Source of the DNA: Brachionus manjavacas
Lineage: Eukaryota; Rotifera; Eurotatoria; Ploima; Brachionidae
Direction of reading: 5' to 3'
DNA: 64,000 nucleotides
Assembly (NCBI GenBank): GCA_019054805.1
Contig: JAHQIY010000041.1
Coordinates: 1 to 64,000, forward strand
Shown here: in pieces, positions 40,791 through 50,689 of the stretch
Layout of the letters: each line of letters begins with the position of its first letter
Position numbering within the stretch: the stretch's first letter is position 1
Notes under the pieces: generated by a model
Seen by the model: only the letters and a program-made list of their open reading frames with translations
What the model was told of the DNA's origin: nothing
Databases searched by the model: none
Program-made: the position numbers and the translations under genes

Positions 40791-43700
40791 TTATTTGCGG
40801 AAATTCTCTGTTCCATCAGTCTGGTCTGGAGTTCCATCAGTTTTGAGACCTTTAATTAAAAATTTTTCCCTATTTTCTTTATATCTCATATCAGGCAATC
40901 CTTTTTTTGTAAAATATTTGCCTTCTTTGAGATCTCACAACGCGAATTTTTAACATCTTCATCCGAGTCAGAACTTGAAGTTGCTTCAAGATTTAGTTGA
41001 AAAAATGAAGGTCGTGGTTCTTTTTCCATTTCATTTAATTGAGTTGAAGTTCGATGAATATTTTTTTTGCTGGAGGATGCAGCTCCAGCGTTGAAAAGAG
41101 AATTCAAAAAAAAAAAATAAGTTAAATGAATTTATTGACTTAATAAAAGTACCATAAGCTGATCATTTTCATTCCCAAAGATAATTTTGCTTGTCTCTTT
41201 ATTAATAACCTTATTTTGTAAAAATTTAAAAGCAAATCAAAATTTAAAATCATAAAAATTATGTAGAAACTGATTTTTCTAATAAAATAAAAAATAATAT
41301 AATTTTTAAATTAATTTTTTTAACTAATAAACAAATTGATCTACTAAGAATAGAGTAAAATTATTTTACTCACTTTATTTTCAATAACATGAATGGTTTG
41401 ATCTATTAAAAAAAAATTAATTTAAATATATAGTTTTAAAAAATCTAACCAGCTAGTAATGATGATAATTTTTCATTTTTTTCCAGGAGCTGAATCTAAA
41501 ATATTTTATTTAATCGATTAATTAAAATAATTTAATTTAGTTTATTAATTTATCTTTTGTTTCGAGTTGATGAGTTAGAGAACTTATAAGACCATTTGAT
41601 ATTTTTAGTTGATTTTTTAAAGCTTTTACCAATATCTCAAATTCTTCTTCACTTTTAGATTCATCGTCTTCAGAATTATTGTATTTTGTTTAATATTTGG
41701 CACACTTTGGTTATATTTGTTGTCACTGGATTCCTCTGTCTCATTTTGATCTGTATATGTTTTTCTTGAATTTGTTTTTCTTCTTTTTTTGTCTTTTATT
41801 TTTCCATGTTTTCCACCATTTTCAAAATTTTCTTGTTTTTTTTTGAGATCAAAATTTTTTATTAAAATCTTGTTCATTCTTTCAGTCATTTTCAAAATAT
41901 AAGGAACAAAATGAAATAATAATGTTTTATTTATTCACTAAAAACATGTGCTAAAAGAATTTCTTTAAAATTTTAAACTATCCTAAATTTCAACGAATAG
42001 AAAGCAAAAAAAATTAAAAAAAAAGAGCTTGAATTTAAATTTTATTAAATTACACAATAATTCAAAAAATACAAAACTAAGAGTAATTAATATAATAGTT
42101 TACTTTATAATTATAAGTTTTAAAAAATACTAAATTAATAAATATTAGCAAAATGAAACAATAAAGTCTTTTCTTATGTCAAAGGAATATGATTCATGGA
42201 TAATTCGATTCTTGAAAATCATTCTTCCATTTCCTCCGTTAAGTTTTTTCCACGATCTCTTGATAGAATAGAACTTTATTTTAATTTGTTTGACAAAATT
42301 TTGATGAATAGGAGTTTTAAATTTTATTCCAGTAAAATTTTCTATAAAATGAACCAAATCATTTAAAAATTCGCTACAAAAACAAAATGTAGTAAGACAC
42401 CATTTCAAAAAATTCTTTTTTACCTACGTTTACATTCATAATAGTAAAATATGGTACAAATGATTTTTTTTTATTTTCAAATTTTTAGACATTTTATTGA
42501 AAAAAAAAGATGTTCGTTGAAATAAAAGGTGTGAAAGCGTAATCATTATTAACTTTACTTAATTTATATCGAAATTTTTGAAAAATAATTTGTATTACTT
42601 TAAGCTGTTTTTCTTATCTCCAGGGGATACGTTTTCACTTGGAACCCCAAACCAAGATTTTTTAACTTTAGGAGATTTTTTCATGATATCTAAATAAAAT
42701 TTAGAAAATACAATTAAGTTTAGAAAAGTAAAAATAAAATAAAATAAAATTGTATTTATTTTATTTTATAATAGATTAAATTTTTAATGTAAATTATAAT
42801 TTTACCAGAGTCAAATTGTAAATTTGTTGTGAATTAAAACAGCAATTTTTTTGATTGGTAAAATTTATTTCTTTTCTTTCTACTTGTAAATTGTTTAAAT
42901 CTATTTCATCAGATATTAAAGTGGATTGGAATTGCTGCTAAAAAAATTTAGATTTTGTTAGATTAATTCATTAAAAAAAGCAATGATTTTGTTAGTCTTT
43001 GAGTCTCGCTGAGTTCAAAGGAATAAAAATTTCCAAGAAAATTTATTTGTCGAAATTATTTTAAAGAATTTGTATTTTGTTTTATAACCTTTAATTAAAA
43101 TTCTACGAATTTTTATTTTCTGTGATTCAAATTTTTCTTATAAATAGTTTCTATGAATATTTTTAAATCAAAATAAGAATTCTACTAAAAAATTGAATCA
43201 AATGTTCTCTAATATATTTAATAAAATCAATGTTGCTCAAAATGAAATAATATAAGATAATTACTTTTTTTTTTAATTTTTCTATTTCATTACTTGTTTC
43301 TAAGAGTGCATTTTCACTTATTAAAAGTCTTCTTTGATAATATTTTTCACTTTCACTCAAAGACTCAATTGTTCTTGTTTTACTTTTCTGTTTATCATTT
43401 AGTAAGTATTTTTAAATTTTAAAATTGTAACCATTTCAATTTCTAAGTACATAATTTTTCTTTTAATTCTTCGACTGTATTAAATAAGCCAGCTTTTTGG
43501 TCAATCTTAAAAAGTTTATTTTAATTAAGAAGAAAAAATCTGAAAAATTTACAAGTTTTTTTGATATCTAATATTGAGTATTGTCCGTTCAATATATTTA
43601 AATCTCCATTTTTATTGAAATCTATTTCGTAGGCATCTTTTTGATCGTAACTTTTACTTTTAATTATACTTTTTTCAGTAATAAATAATTTTTTTAATTA

Positions 43701-44004
43701 AAATTTAAGATATTTTTAGAAAATCGACAAACCATAGATTATTAATTACTTATGTTTTATATTGAACCTCGTTTGTGTTTGTTTTTTCTAAATGAATCTT
43801 TTTTAAAGCTAATTCACCTACAAAATTTTCTAAAGTTTTATCAATTCTTAAATTTTCATTAGATATTTTTGCATCATTAACGTTAGAATCTTTTATTCTC
43901 TTTTTTTCGTTTTTCACTTTATCATTATGTACTTTTGAGAGATGATTTTTTAGCTTTTATTGGGTTGTTGTCGTCTAATTACACAAAACACATTGAAACT
44001 CATT
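40791..44004 (-). pseudogene. Multi-exon zinc-finger / coiled-coil transposon protein, decayed
   Basis: A series of minus-strand coding blocks. Near 43995-43930 there is a C2H2 finger (FQCVLC, 12 residues, HLSKVH) whose loop holds two stops. Next come acidic/basic blocks at about 43910-43745, 43680-43555 and 43410-43265 (SESEKYYQRRLLISENALLE, coiled-coil-like) and 42943-42808. Then 42408-42145 (FLNDLVHFIENFTGIKF, IKIKFYSIKRSWKKL), 41895-41540 (Lys/Glu-rich, then SEDDESKSEEEFEIL) and 41107-40791, ending RKFLIKGLKTDGTPDQ-like text and a TAA. Frameshifts lie near 41680 and in an A7 run near 40910. Exon links between blocks are mostly not proven. It may be one protein or two. The domain mix (DNA-binding finger, coiled coil, acidic patch) suits an accessory or N-terminal transposase part. 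Confidence 0.45.
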
Positions 44005-44128
44005 CTTTTATAATTTAAAGATGATTATAATAAATTATTGATAATTTTCAAATTTAAAATTATTAAAATATTTATGTTTTAATTAAAAAAAAGAAGATAT
44101 TATTAATATTTTCTTAACTGATATTTAC

Positions 44129-44414
44129 TTGTACAACAACAATTTTAATGTCACCAAAATCCAAGGAAGAGGTCACTGCTTCAAATATCACAAAGAAATT
44201 TCGAAGTTCCAACATAAAGATAACTTTTTTTTCAACAGAACCGCTAACATATGGAACTCACTGCCAAATCAATTAGTTGAAGCCCCTAATGTTAACAGCT
44301 TTAAAGCAGGCATTGATTGCTGGATGAGCAGCAATCAATAACATCAGCTGTCATAGTTTGCCTTATCAGCACACTCGCTGGCTAGCCAGCTACAGTCAAA
44401 ACTAGTACTACTAC
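44129..44414 (+). mobile_element. 5'-truncated LINE (non-LTR) 3' end
   Basis: The frame at 44129-44341 reads IQGRGHCFKYHKEISKF, then NFFFNRTANIWNSLPNQLVE and VNSFKAGIDCW before a stop. This is the conserved C-terminal tail found after the reverse transcriptase in Jockey/CR1/RTE-like LINEs (N-R-x-x-x-x-W-N-S-L-P followed by a V-x-x-F-K helix). A short GC-richer 3' UTR follows and ends in an ACT microsatellite (ACTAGTACTACTACTATT). The RT itself is absent. The element stops exactly where the right inverted-repeat arm begins, so it marks the inner breakpoint of the arm homology. Confidence 0.7.
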
Positions 44415-46686
44415 TATTTAAACTTCGAAACCAAAATTGTAAGAAAAATCAACCTACGGTTTTTATATTCCTTACTGAAAATTCCAAAATCTACTTCTCG
44501 ATAATTAAAAAAGTAACCTGCAATTTTCGAGCCGTTTTCAACAATTTTGATTAATCCTTTTGAAATCTATGCTTTAAAATTTCCAAATTTCAACATTTTT
44601 TTTCGTTTAATTTTGTAAAAGTTGTCAGCTAAATTATTTTAATAAATATAAAATCTCATTTGCTCAATTAAATTTTAAAACAAAATAAATATTCTTGATG
44701 AGATGGCAAGAAAAAACTTACTTATTTCCATAAAAGAAAGACAGGAGTACACACACATTTGAAATCATCCGTCACAGTTTTATTTCGTTCATTGACTCCA
44801 TATTTGTTTTCCTATTAAATTGTAATCTATTTAGATAGATATTTTTTAAACAAATACTTTCGGTTCATAAATCTGCTCGGTTCTTGATGACAAATTTAAA
44901 GGTTAAATTTTTAAATTTTTTCAAATTTTACTTTACTAAGCTTTTCCTCTTAGTTTTAAATGATAATTATGTGATCAGATGTTGAAAATTTTTGAATTAA
45001 GGGAGGATTCGTGATGCAAAATTGCCTGGAATTAAAAAATAAAATTTTAGAGAATATAAGAAAATTTTAGAGAAATTCACAAAAATGAAAAATCCATTAA
45101 TCTCTTTTCTAAAAGTAGCATTTTTCTAGGGTAGGAGCCTAAAATATTTTAGTTTATAAATTTAAAATAAAATTTTTGGAATAATATCCAAAAAATTTTT
45201 CAATTTATTTGATTTTTCAACCAATTAATTTTAAAAATAGTTGGTTGATTTAATAAAAACTTTGGCTTCGAATTTAAAACAAAAATTCTTTTAAAAACCT
45301 TATATTTCGAGGAATGTTTAACCTAATTTTTTTACGATTTATTTAAATTGTTTTAAATAAAATTAGTGAATTTATCAGAATCAAGCCAAGGCCAACTTTA
45401 AAATAGGTAATCGAAAGCCTTGACAAACAAGCAACTTAAAATGAAATGAGAAATAGCTTCAAAAAATTATAATTAAATATAAAATGATTTTCTAATAAAA
45501 ATAAAAAACTCAATAAAATATTGCTGAAATAAATTCAAATTTTTCTTTTAAAAGATAATTAAAATTCTCATTGAAATTCCTTTAATTATAATAAAATTAC
45601 TATTTTTACAATATTTATTTAGAATTATATATAAAATAATAATGAAAATTTCAATCTAAATAAAAAAATTAAAATTGGAAAGTATTCTACTGAAAAATAA
45701 AAAAAAATTTGAAACCAAAAAGAAAAGTGAATAGAATTAAAAATCTAGTCGTCAAAAATTAAAAAAAAAAAAAAGAAAAAATCAAAATAACAATCTAAAA
45801 GCAAATTTAATTTTTTTTTTCCGGAATTTTTAGTAATTGAGGAAATTTTTTTAAAAAAATCGATTTTAAAATAAAGAAGAAAAAACGAACCTGCGAAAAC
45901 TAAAGAGTTAGATTTAACAAAAAGTTAAATCTTACATTTTTAAAAATGGACTTCTGTATAATTTGAAAGAATAAAAAGTTCGTGGTATCTTTAAGATAGA
46001 AAATATCAAATGACAAATTTATTTTAAGAATTAAAATTTTGAAATAAATTTCATTTAAGCATATTAAATAAACTTGTTTGAAAATTTTCTATTTTAGAAA
46101 TAATCAAAGTGATAAAAATAACCTATCTTGGAGATTTTAATTAGAAAATGATTTTATATTCCTAAATTTTAGTATATTAGCTTTTTAAATATCAATTTGT
46201 ATTTTTTTGGTGTTCAATATGAGTTGGGCATTTCGAATTCAAAATGTTCCACTAAAATTGTTAAATAGAAAAAAAACTTGCCATATTTATTTTCTTTTCA
46301 CACCATCGAATTCCATTTAAGATGATATCATCTATTTCACTTTTATATTTTTTGAGCAATAAATTAAAATCGAGACTTGATCCACTCCAAGAAGAATGAA
46401 AAATTATGTTTTCAAATAACCAACGCAAGAAAGGAGGCAATTCAGCAACTGAAGACATCAATGTCCACATAGAATTGTTACCAAATTTTTTATAACTAAC
46501 ATCTGCAAAGAAATTTAAAATTCAAAACTCCTGGTACAAATTTTTAAATATTTCCAGTAATAATATCACTAAAAATTTGATTTTTGTGCTTTATTTTTTC
46601 TTCTGAAAAATAAATTTTTTATTCGTTAATTCGAAGTTCTATTTTCACTTACTTTGATAATTAAAAATAGTGTCATAATGGTAATA
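44415..46686 (-). repeat. Right arm of 2.27-kb inverted repeat
   Basis: Reverse complement of 33166-35439 over its full length. Here the arm leads, on the minus strand, into the zinc-finger, transposase and USP genes, which are on that same strand. This arm may therefore be the native 5' part of the element and the left arm an inverted copy. Outer end: AGTGTCATAATGGTAATA at 46669-46686, followed directly by the minus-strand gag fragment. Confidence 0.9.
46282..46502 (-). pseudogene. Transposon protein exon in right arm
   Basis: Same exon as at 33350-33570, in inverted orientation, with the same acceptor and possible GC donor. A T-run one base shorter just after the exon changes the read-through. 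On this strand it lies upstream of the zinc-finger and transposase genes and could be their first or second exon. No continuous splice chain across the 2-kb non-coding part and the LINE insertion could be shown. Confidence 0.5.
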
Positions 46687-47231
46687 AAGATATTATTAGT
46701 ACTCTTCGCAACATGTGCTTGCAGACTGGGTGCTTTCCGGCGAGGACATGAGGCCTTAAGATGTCCAGGTTTATGGCAAATGTAACAGCGCTTGGGCTGA
46801 CTTTGATATGGACCAGAATAATGGTACCTACCTTGGTTCGTCAAATTAGGCTTGTTTTTATAAAACCCTTTCTTCTTATCGCCTTGATGTCCCGCTTTCC
46901 AACTCGACTTATATCCGAAATTGTTTCCGGTTTTTATTTTAAGAATTTCATCATTAAAATCACTTTTCAATTTCTTCAATTGTTCGTTTAATTGCTCAAT
47001 CAACTTCTCAGTATCATTATCCTTTTCTTTCGGTTTATTTCCTTGTCCTTCACCGCTAACGGCATCAGATCCGGCTGCTAAAGCGATAGGTTTTGCTTCC
47101 TTTGGTTCTTTAAAATCTTTTCTGCGAGCCATCTTCTCACCTTCGTACTGGTTTGCATACTTCAAAGCTTTGTTTAGATTGATAGGTGTACGGTTCCGTA
47201 CAAGAGACCCTAGATCAGCACTTAACCAATA
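46687..47231 (-). pseudogene. Ty3/gypsy gag, 3' part with CCHC knuckle (element 1, inverted copy)
   Basis: Reading on the minus strand from 47231: the end of the capsid domain shared with the left copy (LSADLGSLVRNRTPINLNK, ALKYANQYEGEKMAR), a charged linker, a Gln/Lys/Glu-rich helix, a Gly/Tyr/Lys-rich stretch, and then the zinc knuckle CYICHKPGHLKASC (CX2CX4HX4C). It runs straight into the right arm at 46686. The 436 bp at 46687-47122 are absent from the left copy. The 5' side is cut at 47231, where unrelated sequence begins. The frame is open over 179 codons, but neither a start nor a pol region belongs to it. Confidence 0.85.
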
Positions 47232-47242
47232 AGTAAATTCAT

Positions 47243-47341
47243 TTAAATACGAGAAGGTTTTATTCGTTCAGAACGTTTTCGATGACAAATAAAACACTTT
47301 TGATTTGTTGTAACAGCGGCTTGAATTTTTCTAGGAGCCAT
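47243..47341 (-). CDS. Short ORF with CxxC-H motif, probably truncated
   Basis: ATG at 47341 opens MAPRKIQAAVTTNQKCFICH, followed by a basic stretch and a TAA after 32 codons. CFICHRKR looks like the first half of a zinc-binding site. The ORF ends within 20 bp of the gag breakpoint at 47231, so the rest of the gene was probably lost there. Its N-terminal position and basic character resemble the start of a transposon protein. No closer identification is possible. Confidence 0.35.
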   Translation of the reverse strand: MAPRKIQAAVTTNQKCFICHRKRSERIKPSRI

Positions 47342-47538
47342 TTTAAAAATAATATAATCTAAAAACATGTAATACATTGAGAAATAAAATAAAAGAAAAT
47401 CAATTATTTAATAAAAAATTTCTTTAAAACAATTTTTTTATTTGACAAATAAAAGACCATTTATCAAAAGCCAAAACTAAAGATTTAAAAATTATAAAAA
47501 AAACAAGATTGATTGATCTTTATTTTCCATTTGTAAAC

Positions 47539-48150
47539 TTATTTCGTTTTCTTTGCTATTTGTGATTTTTGTATCTTTTCTTTCATTTTGGTTTCTTCAG
47601 TTAAAAGAACCAAGTATTCATAAATAAAGTATAATTTAAACCCAAGATGTTTGCCAATAGAAAGAATTGTGACATAAAATAAAGCATTCTTTAAATTAAA
47701 ATTCTTTATAAATCAAGTTATTATCAATTAAATCTCACCTTTAATGCAGCAAACAAAAGCAATTTGTCATTTTCTTCATCATAAATTCCTAATTTAAAAT
47801 AAATCCAGCATAAAAATTCACTATTCTTAAATAATTGCCATTCGATTATTTCATCTGCATTCTTTTTTTCATTTAAAACAATCGAGTCTCTTATCACAAT
47901 TAATAAATCTTTTTCATTTAAAGTAAATCTTTAAAAAAATTGATTAAGACAATAAAAATAATTTCATTGCATATTTTTTAACCCTTTTATCTTTCGACAA
48001 TAGTCGAGGTATTTTTGTTTACTATAAATAATTCCACCTTGTAGATAATAAAATACTAATTGCATTTCACAAAAATAAATTGGTAGAAAATATTCGAAGC
48101 AATTTAAAGAATGGTTATCAGGTAAAAAATTGATTTTTGCTCAAAAAAAG
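47539..48150 (-). CDS. Unrecognised three-exon gene or gene fragment
   Basis: Three phase-compatible coding blocks: about 48150-47983 (SLNCFEYFLPIYFCEMQLVF, KQKYLDYCRKIK), 47928-47739 (FTLNEKDLLIVIRDSIVLNE, IIEWQLFKNSEFLCWIYF) and 47688-47539 (NALFYVTILSIGKHLGFKLY, ending Lys-rich and TAA). The introns are 54 nt (47982-47929) and 50 nt (47738-47689), both GT-AG. Reading frames are clean over more than 150 codons with ordinary amino-acid composition, so this looks like genuine coding sequence. I do not recognise a domain. The first block runs into a direct repeat and lacks a clear acceptor or start, so the 5' end is probably missing. It sits between transposon remnants and may itself be transposon-derived. 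Confidence 0.45.
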
Positions 48151-48281
48151 ATCTTTTAATCAGCAAAAATTAGAAAATATGAAAAAAACTATCTTTTTGT
48201 ACTATCATTTGGTCTTTTTTAGAGGTCAAAATAAATTATTTTAGCACAAAAATCAGATTTTTGCTCAAAAAAAGATCTTTT
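48132..48281. repeat. 26-bp direct repeat pair
   Basis: GATTTTTGCTCAAAAAAAGA plus the next six bases occurs at 48132-48157 and exactly again at 48256-48281. The second copy abuts the inverted protease fragment that begins at 48287. It is too long for a target-site duplication, so a replication-slippage or repair product is more likely. Confidence 0.7.
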
Positions 48282-48286
48282 TTTGA

Positions 48287-48744
48287 GTTATTGGAAAGTG
48301 TTTTGTGAATGGTAAACCAGTTCACTTTTTATCCGATACTGGTACAGTGAAAAAATTATCGCGGATCGGATCTGGAGGCAGTGCAAGAAAGATAGCAAAT
48401 TGACCACAAACAAAAGTACAATTGAAACTTGTTGTGGTGGCCCGATTGAGGTAATCGGCACTGGAAAATGTGAATTACAGTTACACAACTTAAAAGGTGA
48501 AGTTGAGGTGATTGTGGTTAAGAAACTAATCTTTGACTGCTTGTTAGGATTGGCGTTTAAATAATCAGATATTAAGGAATATCTGGATAGGAAATATCTA
48601 AAGGCGGAGCCAGCCCAAGATGAAGATGAAAAGAAGAAATTCGAAGACTATCCCACGATTTTTCATGATGAATTTGGAGAGAAAGTCGCACAAGTATTGC
48701 GAAGTTTGACTCAAACAAATTTTTGTGAACATGCCGTAAGCTCA
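48287..48744 (+). pseudogene. Inverted duplicate of gypsy protease/linker region
   Basis: Plus-strand copy of the minus-strand sequence at 49823-50416. It contains the retropepsin motif FLSDTGTV, then a one-base deletion (A6 instead of A7) that shifts the frame. Later there is a deletion of about 136 bp net in the pol linker (between AAGGCGG and AGCCAGCCC). Both copies share the TAA after the GLxFK motif. It joins the RNase H end of the opposite-strand element at about 48745, so element 2 folds back on itself. Confidence 0.85.
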
Positions 48745-48745
48745 G

Positions 48746-49795
48746 GAAACGTTTCAGGTTTAGTACAGCCAACATAAACGCAAGCAGTCCTCTTTCAGCG
48801 GTTGAGTATTCTCTTTTGGCCTTCGTAAACCGTTTACTTAAATACATTATTGGTCGGTATTCTCCTCTATTTTTTTGGCTCAAAACTGCCCCGGCGCTGT
48901 GATCACTGAAATCGATTTCCAACCTGAATGATTTACTAAAATCAGGCAAGATCAGTACCCCTGTTTTTCCATTGGTTGGCGTTGTTAAATAAGTTCTTAA
49001 CTCTTCAAAACTGGATTGGCATTCCTCGTTCCACTCAAACTTCTTACCTTTTTCTGTGGCTTTGTGTAGCGGACCAGCAATTTGCGCGAACGCTTTGATG
49101 AAATTCCTATAATAGTTTGCAAGTCCTAAAAAGCTTTGTAGCTGACGCATTGTTTGCGGTCGCGCATAGCGGAAAAGAACTTCAACTTTTCTAGTTGCTG
49201 GTCGGACACCATTACAGATAATGTGACCAAGATATTCGATCGACAACTAAAATTACTTTCATTTTTTCCATTCAATATTAAGGAGAGCCGTTTTCATTCG
49301 AACTACGAAATGTTCTTCAATTATTGTCGAGAAAATGATTGTATCGTCTAGGTACACGAAACATATCACGCCAATAAGGCCTTTCAAAACTTGCTCCATC
49401 ATACGCTGGAACGTGGCTGGGGCATTTGTCAAACCAAACGGCATCACATTATATTCGAAAAGACCGAATTCAGTTACAAATGCGGTTTTTTCTTTGTCTC
49501 TTTCTTGAATTTGGATTTGATGATAACCCGATGCCAGATCCAGTGTCGTAAAATATTTAGCTTTTTCCAACATTGGCAAAATATCTTCGATTTTCCGCAA
49601 AAGATAGCAATCATTTAAAGTCACTTCATTTGAAGGCTGATAATCGACACAGATTCGCAACGCTCAAATTGACTTTCTAACCAACACAATAGGCGACGCC
49701 CAAGGTGAATCACTGTCTCTGATTAGTTCAGCCTTAAGCATCTCGTCAATTTGCCTCTTGACTTCTTAACGCATTGTATAAGGCAATCTACTCAC
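48746..49795 (-). pseudogene. Ty3/gypsy reverse transcriptase and partial RNase H (element 2)
   Basis: Minus strand: EVKRQIDEMLKAELIRDSDS and PWASPIVLVRKS, an in-frame TGA, then RICVDYQ, FTTLDLASGYHQI (motif A Asp), YNVMPFGLTNAPATFQRMM (motif B) and VYLDDTIIFS (motif C, YLDD). The frame then breaks near 49250-49260 and resumes at IEYLGHIICNGVRPATRKV and LQSFLGLANYYRNFI. RNase H follows with IDFSDHSAGAVLSQ and REYSTAERGLLAFMLAV, ending at LNLKRF, where the inverted protease copy begins. The rest of RNase H and the whole integrase are absent. The motif order protease-RT-RNase H and the wording are typical of Ty3/gypsy. Stops and frameshifts mean it is inactive. Confidence 0.9.
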
Positions 49796-49822
49796 CGGCT
49801 GCTTATTTGGCATCTCGTTCTA

Positions 49823-50428
49823 TGAGCATACGGCATGTTCACAAAAATTTGATTGAGTCAAACTTCGCAATCCTTGTGCGACTTTCTCTCCAAATTCATC
49901 ATGAAAAATCGTGGAGTAGTCTTCGACTTTCTTCTTTTCATATTCATCTTGGGCTGGCTCTTCAGGATCACCGTTTGCTAAAGGTAACTCTTTGAAATTT
50001 GTTGCGTTAATTGACGCTTGGCTTCTGTAAATCTTCGGCAGTGTGGCTTTTAACGGGGTTTTTGCCTTCTTTCTTACGTCTAATGTTTTTCCCCCTAGGG
50101 CCGCCTTTATCCTATCCAGATATTCCTTAATATCTGATTATTTAAACCCCAATCCTAACAAGCAGTCAAAGATTAGTTTCTTAACCACAATCACCTCAAC
50201 TTCACCTTTTAAGTTGTGTAACTGTAATTCACATTTTCCAGTGCCGATTACCTCAATCGGGCCACCACAACAAGTTTCAATTGTACTTTTGTTTGTGGTC
50301 AATTTGCTATCTTTCTTGCACTGCCTCCAGATCCGATCCGCGATAATTTTTTTCACTGTACCAGTATCGGATAAAAAGTGAACTGGTTTACCATTCACAA
50401 AACACTTTCCAATAACGCTATCATTCAT
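49823..50428 (-). pseudogene. Ty3/gypsy retropepsin-like protease and pol linker (element 2)
   Basis: The ORF from 50428 reads VIGKCFVNGKPVHFLSDTGT, with DTG as the aspartic-protease active site, and ends GLGFK-TAA at about 50138. The frame continues after the stop as DIKEYLDRIKA, then a Lys-rich linker, then FHDEFGEKVAQGLRSLTQ, toward the RT at 49795. The protease directly follows the gag zinc knuckle, as in gag-pol elements. The same linker is found again at 52659-52783 and, inverted, at 48287-48744. Confidence 0.85.
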
Positions 50429-50637
50429 CAGTACGTTGTTATTACAGCATTTGTGATCGTGCGGGGCGGTGAAGTTCGGGCAGGAGGGTTTTTATTCTCT
50501 CTACAGTAAGCAGCTATGTGGCCGGGTTTTCTACATATGTAGCACACTCTCATGTCTTCACTAACTTGCGCTTCGCGGGCTTTTGTTAAAAGCTCGTCGT
50601 GAAATCCAGCTTGTTTTCGCTGCGTCACTGGTGACAT
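50428..50637 (-). pseudogene. Gag nucleocapsid with CCHC zinc knuckle (element 2)
   Basis: VCYICRKPGHIAAYC gives the CX2CX4HX4C retroviral-type knuckle, followed by a Pro/Arg/Thr-rich tail that runs to the protease ORF. It differs clearly in sequence from the knuckle of element 1 at 46687-47231, so two gypsy families are present. It is separated from the capsid part by frameshifts. Confidence 0.8.
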
Positions 50638-50689
50638 TACAACCTGACTGTTTTTTTTCTAAGACTCGAACTTTTTTCAGAACTCCAAA

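Noticed and set aside
33166-46686. Plain TIR transposon insertion with 2.27-kb inverted termini
   Set aside because: No target duplication is visible at the outer ends, and the flanking gag pieces are themselves inverted relative to each other, which a simple insertion would not give.
46761-47232. Plus-strand ORFs of 76 and 103 codons
   Set aside because: Antisense shadows of the minus-strand gag with the CCHC knuckle.
49774-50381. Plus-strand ORFs of 73 and 112 codons
   Set aside because: Antisense of the protease and pol linker. Similar text at 48288-48488 on the minus strand is the same shadow of the inverted copy.
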